The position numbers were made by a program, and so were the translations under genes. Shown one piece after another: positions 37,601 to 49,584 of a stretch of 64,000 nt of DNA (its first letter is position 1; each line of letters begins with the position of its first letter). The stretch spans positions 8,025,414-8,089,413 of the forward strand of contig KL647288.1 in assembly GCA_000727475.1 (NCBI GenBank), given 5' to 3'. Source of the stretch: Sarcocystis neurona. Its lineage: Eukaryota; Apicomplexa; Conoidasida; Eucoccidiorida; Sarcocystidae. Below the pieces are notes generated by a model. It saw nothing but the letters and a program-made list of their open reading frames with translations. It was not told where the DNA came from and searched no databases.

Positions 37601-40600
37601 AATGGCTCAGCCATTCATATATGTCTCTCCCTTTGTCTTTTTGACTCGCCCTCTCTCTCTCTCCCTCTCTTGACACATACATATATGTGTGAGGGCGGCA
37701 TGTTTACTTGATTTAAAATGTAGTATGGCACGCATCTTCCCGCGCACACATGAGTTAATACACGTGTAGAGGCGTGCCAGGACTTCGCCAGCGTCACAGC
37801 TTAGAAACTTCGTTTTATTTAGAAGTGGTGAATATTAGACTCGAATTCACACGGCTCCCACTGTGACTTGCGGGCTGTGCAGTACTGTTGCTGTGCCGAC
37901 AGCTGCGCAGCCAACGGGCTCAAGGCAGCGACAAAACCTCTGGTTTAAAATAAGCGCCACTTTCCGTTGACGGAATATCCACCAGCCGAGATCTACTCAT
38001 CTTATCTACAAGCGCAACTGCAAGCTTCCTTGCCCTCACATATTTGTGTGTATCCGTGCGTTTGCACACACACACACACACACACACAACTCTCCACACG
38101 TATACATAGAAGGAGAATTCCTCCTGAACACGCTTCTAGCATGTGTAACCTTGCACACTGTAAGGTTTCATGAGTCTCTGCATATATACAGATATAGACA
38201 GCTGCACAGGAAAATAACTGTTCTACACCATCCTCTCTACTACACCGCCATACACGTATATATGCTTATATAGGTAGACATACCAGACACAACACTTTCG
38301 CTACACATTTTTCTAGCATGTTGCTTGGGGAAGGATTAACAGTCCATACTCTTGCAGCTTATCTTGATTCCGACAGGATGAGCACGCCTGCATTTATGCA
38401 ATTACACAAGATTGACATAACCATGTGTGTGGCTATGCATCTTCATGCATAATATATACAGAGAGAGATGTGGAAAAGGACATAAATAGGTGGTTGCGTA
38501 GCGCGATCAACAGGTAGATACAGATGTATAACGAGGTAAGTAGGATGTCGACAACGTGATATTTTCAGCTGATTACAAGTGAAGGAGCTCAAGCGCTACT
38601 ACTCGTGTATATGTGTTCGCAGGTACAGGCAGGGATACATATATCTATGTAATCTTCTGCAGATACACTTGAACGATGATGAAGCCCCTTTCCTCCATCA
38701 ACGGTGTGGCCTGGTCCATCCCTTCTATATCCCCATTCATATCTGCATGCTACGACTTTAGAGCAAAACACAGCTCATCCTCACCCACACATGTGATCCA
38801 AGACTGTCCCTGACGCGTAGTGCTGCAGCTAGCTTCTTGCTCGAAAAAAATTGCAACTATTATATCCGTGCACCAACCGTATCTACTAGGATGTAGAGGT
38901 ATTGCAACGTATGTATGTGCACGCGCGTGGAAAGAGAGTGAGAGTGTCAGAGAGAGACATGTTTATATTCATATGTATGCGTGCTATCAAACAAGTCGAA
39001 ATAAATCTTTGTCCATTCCTTACTGTTGAAAAATTTTCTGTTCACTATTTTCAATTTTTGAAGACCTCTTAGACACGCCCACACTTAAGAGAAGGGCGAC
39101 CCCACACAATTACATTCAAATGCATAGCTGTGGACGCTTCCCTGGATAGTTCTTCGCGAAAGCTGCCAAGTCCGATATGACTTGAACTCGTCACATCGCG
39201 GCGGTAGCTGACTCTATGCACTGTTGTGATTTGCGGATACCCAGAATTGGTAAAGACAACACTGCTGAGCAGTGAGAGGTTGAAAGCGAGACGATTCTTA
39301 AAACTTGTATACGTGTCTGCCTATCTCCCTGTGTAGATACATCCGTGCAACCGCAAGGGTAGGTACACACATCCGTCTCTGCAGACATACATGTATACAC
39401 ATGTACATATCCAGATTTGTACGCCCACGCACGCAGAATCAGCACATGTGTCTGCGCTTCTTGGTGGCCGTACACATGTATTCTCCTGTAAATCTCGGCA
39501 ATACATTACGTCCCCATCCTGTGAACACTCCCGTCCTGCTTTTGTGGAGGTGCTGACCGGGCGCTATTGATGATATGCAAGACAAGTAGATTTTATTGTT
39601 GCTGAAGTCAGCTCCGCGAGGTTGACTTCACAATGGCCGAAAACAATATGTGTCGGCGCATACGTACGTTTGAAAGAGTACAGACCTGTGTGTACCCCAG
39701 AGTGTGTAGACATAGGCGTGTCTCCACGTGTGCACACAGCGATTTTCTGCAGACATGTGAGGCAAAAAGAACCTACTGTATACATTCTCCCATGGCCCTC
39801 GTAAGGTTGCTATCCAGTTGGCACCCGGCAAGTTCGAGAACTTTGAGATTTCTGCTGCCGCTCGATACAACGGTGCTGAGCAGCTGGGAACTTAGCTCCG
39901 TATGGTTGCTCAGCGCCAGAACTCTCAGTTGCTGGAGTTTTTCCCTTGCAACGTTCTTCCTTTTGTCCGCAAGGCTTTCGTCGGACTTGTGTGCTATGTT
40001 GAAGTCCCGCAGCAGGCGTGAGAGATTTTCATCGTTATATACATAACTTTGGAGCTTCTCTTCTTCCTCAAGTTCTCCCATGTTTGAGTTGCTGATTGTC
40101 TCTTCGGCGGGGCAGTTCCGCAGCTAAGAATGTGGAAACATAACAGGAAACCGCCCCTTAGTTCGGAATGGACTACGAGTCGGATATTCAGGGACGCACA
40201 CGAGACTGGTAGGAAAGAAGATTATACAGGGGGACGCACGGAGGCAGAGACAACAAAAAAATATAATAGAGAGGAGGATTGTGAAAAGGAACATAAGGGG
40301 CAACTGACATACACACAAGAGAAAAAAATTACTGGCTAGTTCTAGCGTGAGCGCAGATACGCGGGTGTGAACAGGCGACGCAGAGAGGAGCGCACCGACT
40401 TTTGTGGAAGATGGACATATGCCTACTGAGCGTAGATCTGGGGGTGTGGACAGGCAACGCAGAGATTCACGCGCTGACATTCGTGAAAAACAATATTTGT
40501 AGCGGATTGGACGAAAATTAGCGACGTTCGAGTTGCAGCATTTTGAAAGACTCGGTGAAAAATACATATTGGTGTGCGTTAGCGCGAATGCAGCATCATT

Positions 40601-43600
40601 CGCTCATACGTGAAGACGGATCCATGGCTACAAACAAGGATTTCTGCGTGGTCTTCGTGACCACGAAGGACAGGAAACCTTGTAGACCCTTTTTTTCCCT
40701 AGCTAAAGATTTGAGCAGTACCGTGGGTGGTACCTCACCGCATGGTCATGAACATGTGTTTGCAAGACTCTACAGCAGGATTCTAAAGATGTAGGCTGTG
40801 GTGCAAGTTTGTAAGTGTTCATACCCAGGAACGAAACCACGTAGACAACACTCTGTGTTCAAGAATGTAGCTTCATACTCGATCACTAGTGAGTGCTGAA
40901 ACATGTGACTGCGTAGATTCTGCAATGGAACGCGAGGGGGCTTTGTTGAACAGTGTGATTAGTATAAAGGAAGAAAAAAAGATTTTAAGGCAAGACGAAG
41001 CTGTAGATGTCAACCTACCATTAGTGCAAAGCTCCGAGTGCAAACGTGGCAGCGCAGCACGCCCGCCCACGCACATATCAACTGAGAAAAAACTACACAC
41101 GTATTGATCGGCACGATGGGAAGCTACAACCGTGAGTTTCGGGCGTGTTTCGCAGCGCGCCCGCCCACGCAGATATCAACTAAGAAAAAACTGCACACTT
41201 ATTTATCGGTACGATGGAAAAGTACAACCGTGAGTTAAGGACATGATTTTGTTCAAAGAAGCAGATATTTTTATATAAATACGTATATACCGGTATGCTC
41301 TCCTCTGTAGGCGCTTGCATGTTTGTACATTCACCACATGCACGTTAAGGCAGGGAACGTTCGTAAAGATATGATGCTTTCTTCAGTAGGCAAACGTGAG
41401 GAGTTCTACCAGCGTACGTAGTTGAGAGGGGTCAAATAGCAAACTGTGGCAGGTTCATTCTCAAATCATACAGCTGTACACATACAGACGCGTATCTGCT
41501 GATTGTGTCTTTAAGAAGCTGGGCTCTTCGGAGTACCTGCGTACATCCGCACTTGCGGACATTACAAACGCAACACTGCCTGCATCAGATCTAGATTTCT
41601 TGTGTGGCAATTTTCTGCTACCTCTTGGTCATATGTATGTGGCAATTTTCTGCTTCCTCTTGTTCATAGGCAGGTTTAGCCAATTCGTCCAACGATGCAC
41701 CTTCATGAATGCGTCCATGCGCAGCCACACGTCTACGAGTCAGTCATACATGCAAGCTTGCTTAACAAGGAGCAAACGGAAAGGAACCTACATGTCCCAC
41801 AGCAACGGGACTACACGTGCAACAAGCGCTGTACGTGCACATATATATATATATATATATGCAGATATATATCTGTGTCATCGTTCAAAAAAATAAACAG
41901 TGAATCTTGCATACAGTGACGCATATAACCGTGTGAACTTTGGGACGCCGATATGGCTGTAAATGCGAATGCTCCTCCTTGGGAGGTCGCCTTACGTGCA
42001 TATGCAGCGGGCCTGCGCGAAAGCTCAAATATGTTGAAAATAATAACTGCAGCACTAGAAGCACTGATACTCATTGCTGTATTAGTAGAGGAAGTGTCTG
42101 AAGCAGTGGTGGCACTACGACGGTAGCGCTATAGCAGTAGTTTCGTTAAAATGTAGCACGATTATACGAATACTACTAATTGGGTAGTGCATTTTTTGGA
42201 TGTATGCAGTATTATGATATCAGTACAAGAAGTGCCGTACCACATTCCCTCTGTGTGTGCAGCTGGCAGCATCTAAACACGAAGACGCTAGTTTTAAGGA
42301 GTGCAGCAGTGGTAATAGTAGTATTCGTAGCTGCATTAGCTCAGGAGAGCTAGTAGCCGTAGTGGTAGTTGTATCATACTAGTATTATTATGGTAGTAGG
42401 ATTGCTACATTAGTATTAGGAGTTTGGTATTAAAGGAAACCATACAACGTGTGTTGTCCTGCATTGTCTGTTTATGCAAGAGAGCAGAAAGTAAGAGCAA
42501 ATCCCGAATCGCTCTTTAGTATGAGTGTGCTCAACCTCGCTCTTCCTCGGGACATAAACACGTCTTACATGTTTATATGTAAAGACATTGAGAGAGAGAC
42601 CGACACATACACTCATACATGCGTGTGTGACATTTTTTCAATCGTGAACGTACGTACGCCTCGTGACTACGACTTTCGTCACATGAAGACATATGTGTGG
42701 TACATCAACACTGGCATTACACGACTGTACATACGAACGAATCAGCACTTCAACGAACCTTGAGAAAGAAAGTATTTTACACTGACACTTGGAGACACTA
42801 ATACATACTTTGCTCTATACGCCCGCGTAAGCCTGACGAAATACATAAATATGTCGAGGGTACACGTTTCATCGTCCACGTCCTTATGTACAAGAAGACG
42901 GATGTACTCGAGTTCCAGTTCTGAGTTTGTATATCCATTAGCGTCCGCCTGTGTTGTGTCTATTTTCCTTCTCACCAACTCAAGTGAAAAGTTAGCCACG
43001 AAAGCTCACCCTCCCCTTTCCGCCCAGCAGAAGTGTAATTTCAGGCACAGTGCAATGATACTCATGCTATCACCTATGCTGTATATAGTTTGACACAAAC
43101 AGTCACGGGAGTTAGCCGTCCATGTGTTGTTGGATCCACGCACGCTCGTAGATAGCAGTACGCTTACCGTGGTCACGACGCCGTGTACTGGCGTGAATGC
43201 GTAGTAGTTGGTTCTACGTAGCACGCTTTATCCACTCACTTCCGCTGACATGGACGTGCAATTATGTAGACTCATTTAGACAACATGCTCACGCAGTAGA
43301 TGAGAAAATTTGCAGGTGCGCTCAGAATAGGGCATATACCTATGTAGTCACCATCAAATATGTGATACGTACTGCACGCACATGCACATTACTCAAGCAC
43401 ACACAGCTGCGTGTAACGAATTACCACGCACATACACAGCTGCACGGACAGCATTCTCACACGATTACATCCTCACATGTTTTTATTCACTCGTCCGGGT
43501 AGTTACTACTTACGCTCACGCGTACACGTACGTCTGCATGGCCTCTGACCTAACTAGATGAATGTGCAGTGCATTTGACAACAACAGCTGCATATGTCGA

Positions 43601-46600
43601 CACACAAACTTCCATTACTAGCGGGCGCGTTTGTGCGTGTGTGTGCGCCGACCCATACGAACATCCAGTTCATAGGTGAAGACGTAAACGTCTCGATGTT
43701 CTGGCTCTACAGGCTGTTCACACAGTTGAACAACGCATATGTAGAAACTCACGTCTGTCGCCTTCGTGCTTGGACAGGTTCGATCCTGTTCCTCTCTTAA
43801 AAAGTTCCAGGTGCATTCTCCAGTTGATTATTCTACAGAATACCCCGACGTTTACACGCAGACACTGACGTATATAATAACAAAATTTCTCCCCACAGGT
43901 GGTCACAAGCTTTAGCAAACCCGTCAACTGCTGACGACCGATGCCGGCTGTTTCACCATCAATTGTGTAGAGAAACAAAACTTTTACAACAATGCATCAA
44001 ATTGTACACAATTACATCTACACAACCACACGCACATTTTCTTGGAGATCAAAGTATTCTCCGATCGTCAACAATTGCCGGTACACGTACTTGTCTTACG
44101 TCTACGACCTTGCTTTTGCATCGGTTAACACCGGTTAATTTCCCGTCCGGCAGAATAGCATTCGTAGTTCTCGTGTGCCTGATACGAAGAGGTAGGGAAT
44201 GTTTTCTTTGCAGCAGTTCTGCTTCTAGCGAGCGTTCCTTCTCTTTTTCCTCCTCTAAATGAAGAGTACACGCGGTCATGAAACTGGTGATGCCGTCAAC
44301 CGCGGTGGATTCGACCGGCTGAATGCGTGCCGCACTCCGCCATGTGTTTTTGACTTCGTCGGGTGTTGTTTGCGGCAAGCCTTCCTGCAACACTCTTTTT
44401 CTCTCCTCTCCATGACAGATTTTTCTGCGTTCATTCGCAGAGGGGAATCGTGGACTGCATCTGCTGCTGGGAATTCTTTTTTCGTCTTCTTCGCTCAAAA
44501 GTGTCTGATGCAGTCTGGGGCTGCAGACGCCCAGCGGCAAAGCTACGAGCAAAGTTTTTTGTTCCGGGTCTGACAAGCTTGGCCTCGTGGCACTGCCAGA
44601 GAGATAATTTAGTTTCAGCCACGGGGTCTTGATTGACTCGTACCACATTCTCTCACCCATCGTGAAGAGGAGACGGCGGTGAAGCGAAGGTGGGTAATAC
44701 GCGTAGGTAAAATTTTAGTCAGCCAGCCTCGCCGAAAACATAGGAACCGGGGGAACTGCAGAAAGTAGAGTACACGCGAGGCGTCTCGAAGAAAACGACG
44801 CGAGGGTTAAGCTAAGCAGCCTCCAAGGAAAAGAGTGAGCAGCGGACACGAAGCAGAGTGAGTCCGCAACGACAAGCAACCAGACATCAAATGAAAATGC
44901 AATGGCATCAAAGAAGGAATGCACTTGACCGCGAGGGCGAAAGAAGGAACCAGAGTGCAAGACTACGAAGGAGAATGAGGGCGGAAGGACAAGGTCAACC
45001 GACTGAATGACGGAAACAAGGATGCATACTAGAACAGAACAAAAGCGAGGTGAAATCAGAAACAGAAAGCCAGAACAACAGCAGTGTTACCCGGCATACT
45101 AGAATAAAAAAAAGACCAAATAGGATCAGAGACAAAAAGCCAGGTCAGCGGACGTTTTGTCCTGGCGAGTGGCTCAAATTAACCACGGTTTCCTCCTGTC
45201 GCAGCAACTGGACACTTCGGGCTATGGTGTTGCGCAGTGTGCACCACCTTCCCATCATCCGAGAGCGCGGTCTATATTTAGAAGACTGCCTCCTTCATGG
45301 AGGGAAGACTGCCTCCGTGAAGGTATAACCTACGTGTTAGCATAGGCGCGTCCTCGCCTGCACAAGTCTATGTTAATATGCGTACCGGTGCGTCTATGCG
45401 TCCGACGGCGCCGCACACGCGCAGGATGTGCGCATGTTCTCTTCCTCCACGCAACGAAAGAAACAGAACTGCGTACACACGAGTTGGCAGACAGCCTCGC
45501 AGAGGCGGTGCTTAAAGTCGACTTCACAAAAACCTACGCGCACATGCACGCAGGCACGCACCCACAACCTTTCCTGTGTGGCACATGAGAGAAATTGTTC
45601 GCGTGCCACAGGCAGTACAAGCATAGAATGGCTCGAACATAGGCTGCCAATTTAGCTTTATGGCATAAATGGCATCAGATAAGACAAAAATCTACCGTCA
45701 AGTTGTAGAACCTCACCTGCTTCACCTACGAAAGGGTCATCGGGAGGCTGAAAGTTGCTCACGACGCCGTACGCCTCATCAGGCGTAGTGTGACAACTGG
45801 TTGACGTTGATACACAAAAAGATGTTGCTACGCTTTTGTCGGGACTGACTTCAAAAAGATGACGACGGTGATGCTTTACAGAAAAATGATACCACAGTCC
45901 ATAGAAACTATGCAGCCTACATCACACGTGAAAAACTACCCTCTCACACGAAGAGTAGTACAATGCACATGAGCTTTAGCATGATTTTGGCCCATAAATG
46001 TAACTGTTCCCTTCTGGTGGTATGGGCGAGAATGTGGAGACAGGATCGTTCACAGTTGTCACCTCACGTTCAGCTCCCTATTCGTGCCTGGATTTAGGCG
46101 AGGTCTGCGGGTGATACAGCGACGGGCAGAGACGAAGTGGATACCAGTGTGAGATTCTACGACTGTTAAAACGTCAACCAGGCGCTATATCTTGTGGGCC
46201 ATGCGAGCCGCAGAGCTACTCCATTCTGCGCGCAAAGTACCGAGAAACAGAGTGGGTTTCGGTATCGACTTATAATAAGGGCCTTGAGCTTTAAGCCCAG
46301 CACACGCATTCCACTGAATAGAAGAGGTTGTCAGAACTTTCTGTAAACGCCCACTTTCTGCGCTATGACGCTCTTTAGGAACTTCGCTAAGAAGTGGAAT
46401 ACCCTACAATGCGGTCTAGCTTGAGTTCGAAGAAATGCTAATCACCGCAGAACACCACTACACACCACTACACCCTTAGAATTGTACACAGATTCAACAC
46501 AGGATTCTTCCAAATAAAATTCAGCTCTATTTTGGTACGTTTGCATCCCTGATGCCTCGTAGTCCCCAGTCACACCCCCCTTAACGAAGCTAAAGACATC

Positions 46601-47698
46601 CAACATAGGCGATTCCTTCTCTGCCACTACAGCAAGCAACAGGCGGGACTTCGGTGCGGCATACGAGCTAGTCACGTGGGAACAACTTTCTGTATTCTAC
46701 CGTATCCCAAGCGAGGCCTTTTATTTGTCCGATTCGTACGCGGACCAAGAAAATCCTTTGTAAAATATGGTTGCGGGGCCCCGAGAATCCATTGGCTTCG
46801 ATGCTATTAAGGTCTGTCGAGGCCACTCTACTATCCCGTTTTTTACAAGCCAGAAGTCTCCAAAGTTGCCTCCGTATGCGAACAGTAATTCAGTGTAGTT
46901 TCGTCTAATGGCGGACATGCAACCGAGGCTGAGGACGGCCAACTGTTGTGGGCCCGCCATGGCAGAGATTTTGCAGGACGAGACGGAGACACTGTGAAGT
47001 TCGAGGTGCACCCAGCGCACTAGTCAGAGACGGAGCCCTTCCACACATGCCAGCACGTTACTGAGCCAGCAAAAATTTGCTGAACGTAAGGCTAACTCAC
47101 CAGTGCGCTATTCTTAATGCTCAGCTTTTCATCAACGTGGTTGGAGTCACATTTCTGGCCTGCAAAGAGGTGTATACGTTGCGCCCAACATCCAGAAGAG
47201 GCAATAGACTACTCCTGCTGTGACTGAAGTGTGGAAGGTGGAATGCATACACAAAAGTGCGTCTTAGGATAGAGAACCTCACGGGGCAAGAAGACCAGCA
47301 GCCTGTCACTAAAACGTGCATTTTTCCTACTTGCGCTGCACATGTGAGATATCTGTACGAACCACATTGACACAGAGCAACTCAGCAGAGTAGCGAATCT
47401 CTTTCAGAGGCCACAAATAGGACTGCATGTGCCCGGTGCGCGGGTGCCCTTTTGTGTACAAGTGCGGTTCCTCAAACTCGCTTGTCATTTGCGCGTGATT
47501 GTCACGTCGGGAACAGCAGGAGTGTCCTTTTATGGCTTGCTGAAAACGATATGTCCGAAATGACTCGTTTGCAGAAGCGCCAACTTCATCTGGCCTGCTG
47601 ACAAAAGTCAGTGAAGACGTCGGGTGGCCCAAACCCCGCATCGGTGGAAAGGTCTCCTTCGCGGTAGCCCGTGCCCCGAACGTATTGACGTTAGCACA
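31623..47698 (-). CDS. Giant leucine-rich-repeat protein gene, at least 20 exons
   Basis: Exons, 5' to 3': 47698-47359, 47019-46740, 46667-46490, 45873-45717, 45521-45451, 44651-44100, 43930-43753, 43320-43293, 43187-43168, 43004-42809, 41443-41410, 40123-39784, 39625-39584, 39316-39114, 37001-36867, 35342-35170, 34367-34307, 33560-33438, 32879-32711, 31852-31623. They sum to 3510 nt with every junction in phase. The seven from 40123 onward other than the 42-nt one are the safest. The C-terminal part is a run of 23-29-residue repeats (LKVLELAGC, LETLDLSYC, LKEFNISDF, LEHINFSRC, LEYLSVSRS, LRIIDLRAC), the pattern of FBXL/AMN1-type proteins, which bind partner proteins along a curved solenoid. 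The N-terminal third has scattered repeat-like lines plus a charged helical stretch (LHLEEEKEKERSLEAELLQR). I saw no F-box, signal peptide or transmembrane helix. Individual 5' exons may be shifted; 44660 could be an alternative ATG. Confidence 0.75.
34826..34876. repeat. Three copies of an 18-nt unit
   Basis: TAGGCATCCACCGGATAC occurs twice in tandem, followed by a third slightly changed and shortened copy (TAGGCATTCACCGGAC). It lies in an intron of the large leucine-rich-repeat gene. Confidence 0.9.
38065..38090. repeat. (CA)n microsatellite
   Basis: An uninterrupted CA run of about 12 units inside the large leucine-rich-repeat gene's intron between exons 39114 and 37001. A CT-rich run lies nearby at 37645-37672. 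Confidence 0.9.
40349..40487. repeat. Imperfect duplication, 79-nt period
   Basis: GAGCGCAGATACGCGGGTGT at 40349 recurs as GAGCGTAGATCTGGGGGTGT at 40428, with about 60 nt recognisably shared (GGACAGGC.ACGCAGAGA). Intronic in the leucine-rich-repeat gene. Confidence 0.75.
41054..41236. repeat. Imperfect duplication, 98-nt period
   Basis: GCAGCACGCCCGCCCACGCA at 41054 recurs as GCAGCGCGCCCGCCCACGCA at 41152. Both are followed by near-identical sequence to ACAACCGTGAGTT. About 85 nt are shared. It lies in the intron between exons 42809 and 41443 of the large gene. Confidence 0.9.
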
Positions 47699-49108
47699 CT
47701 GAATCCTCTGCGCAAGTACGTGTGAAAATTTCGGTGTACGTGCATATAAGTTCCACCTCTACACCTTCAGTGTACGCGCGTTGCCACACACATGCTGTGG
47801 TACGGACACTTGTCTTTGATACGCAAGCGCAGTCATTTGAGGGGTCGACATCAACACCAAGGGCACACCCTCCAACGGTGAAAAAAGTGATAAATGAGTG
47901 TGGCCTCAAGTAGCATTCAAAATATACTCAAACCGCAGAGAGCGTCACATGGCGAACAATGCAGGACATCACAATTGACCAGTCTCGGATTTGAAGTGTG
48001 CGACGCAGTGCGGCGTGTGTTTGAGCCGGCTTGCGAAAAGCGCTTAGTGATGCGTGAGACAGCCTGTCGATTATCGGAACAATAAACTGCGGGAGAGCGA
48101 TACGGCAGCTACGGATGCCTGACCTCTTCTGCGTAGCCGCCTAGGTTTTACGAGTGTGCAAACGCCTGCGTCAAGCGACGCAATGCAGTAGAGACAAGTA
48201 CATCATTTACTCGTATACAGAAGGACGTGTGCAGTATCGAGAGATACACCGACAAGTAACATTCACATGCGCACGGATACGGTAGCATGACGCTGCCCCA
48301 CTGTCTTCTCGGATGTAAGTATACATATATATATACACACAGATATGTATACATACATATATACGTATATTTGCGTTGAATGACCGACGAGTCCTCCGGC
48401 CTGCTCCTGCCGCACAGCGGACGTATGCACGCTGGTAGAGCCAGGTCTCATATAGAAACAATGGGGCGGGGGACGAGTTTTCGGAGATAAGAAGAGACAG
48501 CCCTAATGAGAGAGAGTCTGTATTTCAACTTGGGTTTTCCCGACTCGGCGCCGACACACCCACACCATCGGCACTGTATCACTGCATGTGTGTTTTACAT
48601 TAAACACGGACACATCCACTAACCTAACGCTACACAAGTCAGCAATAACGTTCGTGCAGCGCACTGCAATGCATTCAACATTTCAGGCGTCCATCTTTCG
48701 ACGCTGACAAGTCGATATCTGCACCGTCACTGGAAGACCGTAAAGCATTAGATCATCTTAGGTGGTAGTCTCTTAGTAAGACTCCATAATCCTGGACATT
48801 GTCATTGATTCCGAGTGAAATCCATCGCAGCCTCTGATCTATCTATTACTTATTTGTCATATTGAACAGAGACTTCCACGCGTATGTGGTGGACCAGTAG
48901 CGCCACTAGTATTCCAGATGGGCCCAGCACACATGCTCTCTACGTATATGACCATGTACTGAATACAAAGATACACGATGTGTTGGCGTGGTGGGTTCCT
49001 CGTAGACACTGCTAAAATATAACGAAATCCCGCACGCGTTGCGCTCAGAAAAAGTGCATTCAAACTTTGGGGAAGATCTTGTTGAAAGGACACGCAACAC
49101 CAATCAAA

Positions 49109-49584
49109 ACTGAAATAGTTGGAACGCATTATCTTCCGTCTGCACCTTTTCATCTGCTTCGTCTCAGCTTTTTCATGTACTCGTGCATAGAACGCCTTCT
49201 TCGGTCCTTTTATGTCAAAAACCGTGGCTTTTTTCTCGTGTTTGGGAGACCGGATCAATAGAGGCTTTGTTCCACAGCTTCCGGCATTCCTACGTGATCG
49301 CGCCGTTGTAGTTCTTGCAACACGGACACCCAATCCAAAGCGTTCAATAAAAATGTTCTGTGCACCGTGAAATTGCGTCACTTTAAGGGTACAGTCACTA
49401 AGGTGCTTGCGCTTCCCCATGGCGCAGGTCCGGTGTAGGAAGCACGCAGGCTTCCAAGAGTAAACCCTGATCGACCGTCAAACTGGCAGCAAAACAGCTG
49501 CAGATCAGTCAGGCTAGGCAGGTTTTCTCGAACTTCGCCGCAATACAAGAAGACCTCCACCTGATGTACCACTTCACGATTCAT
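49109..49584 (-). CDS. Probable 5' exons of the leucine-rich-repeat gene
   Basis: An ATG at 49584 opens MNREVVHQVEVFLYCGEV and runs into a leucine-rich line (LPSLTDLQLFCCQFDG). A second segment at about 49316-49109, after acceptor GTCCGTGTTGCAAG, is basic (KKATVFDIKGPKKAFYARVH) and ends at AAAAG/GTGCAG. One donor choice (TCAGG/GTTTAC) makes the two agree in phase. Same strand and character as the gene ending at 31623, so I take them as its start. A separate small gene is possible, and the link across 49.1-47.7 kb was not found. Confidence 0.45.

Noticed and set aside
40124..40567. 148-codon minus-strand ORF
   Set aside because: It covers the pyrimidine-rich 3' part of an intron and ends at the acceptor of the exon starting 40123.
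43770..43800. tRNA-like T-arm (ACAGGTTCGATCCTGT)
   Set aside because: The loop would be six bases rather than seven, there is no A-box or acceptor stem, and the bases lie in a leucine-rich-repeat exon on the other strand.
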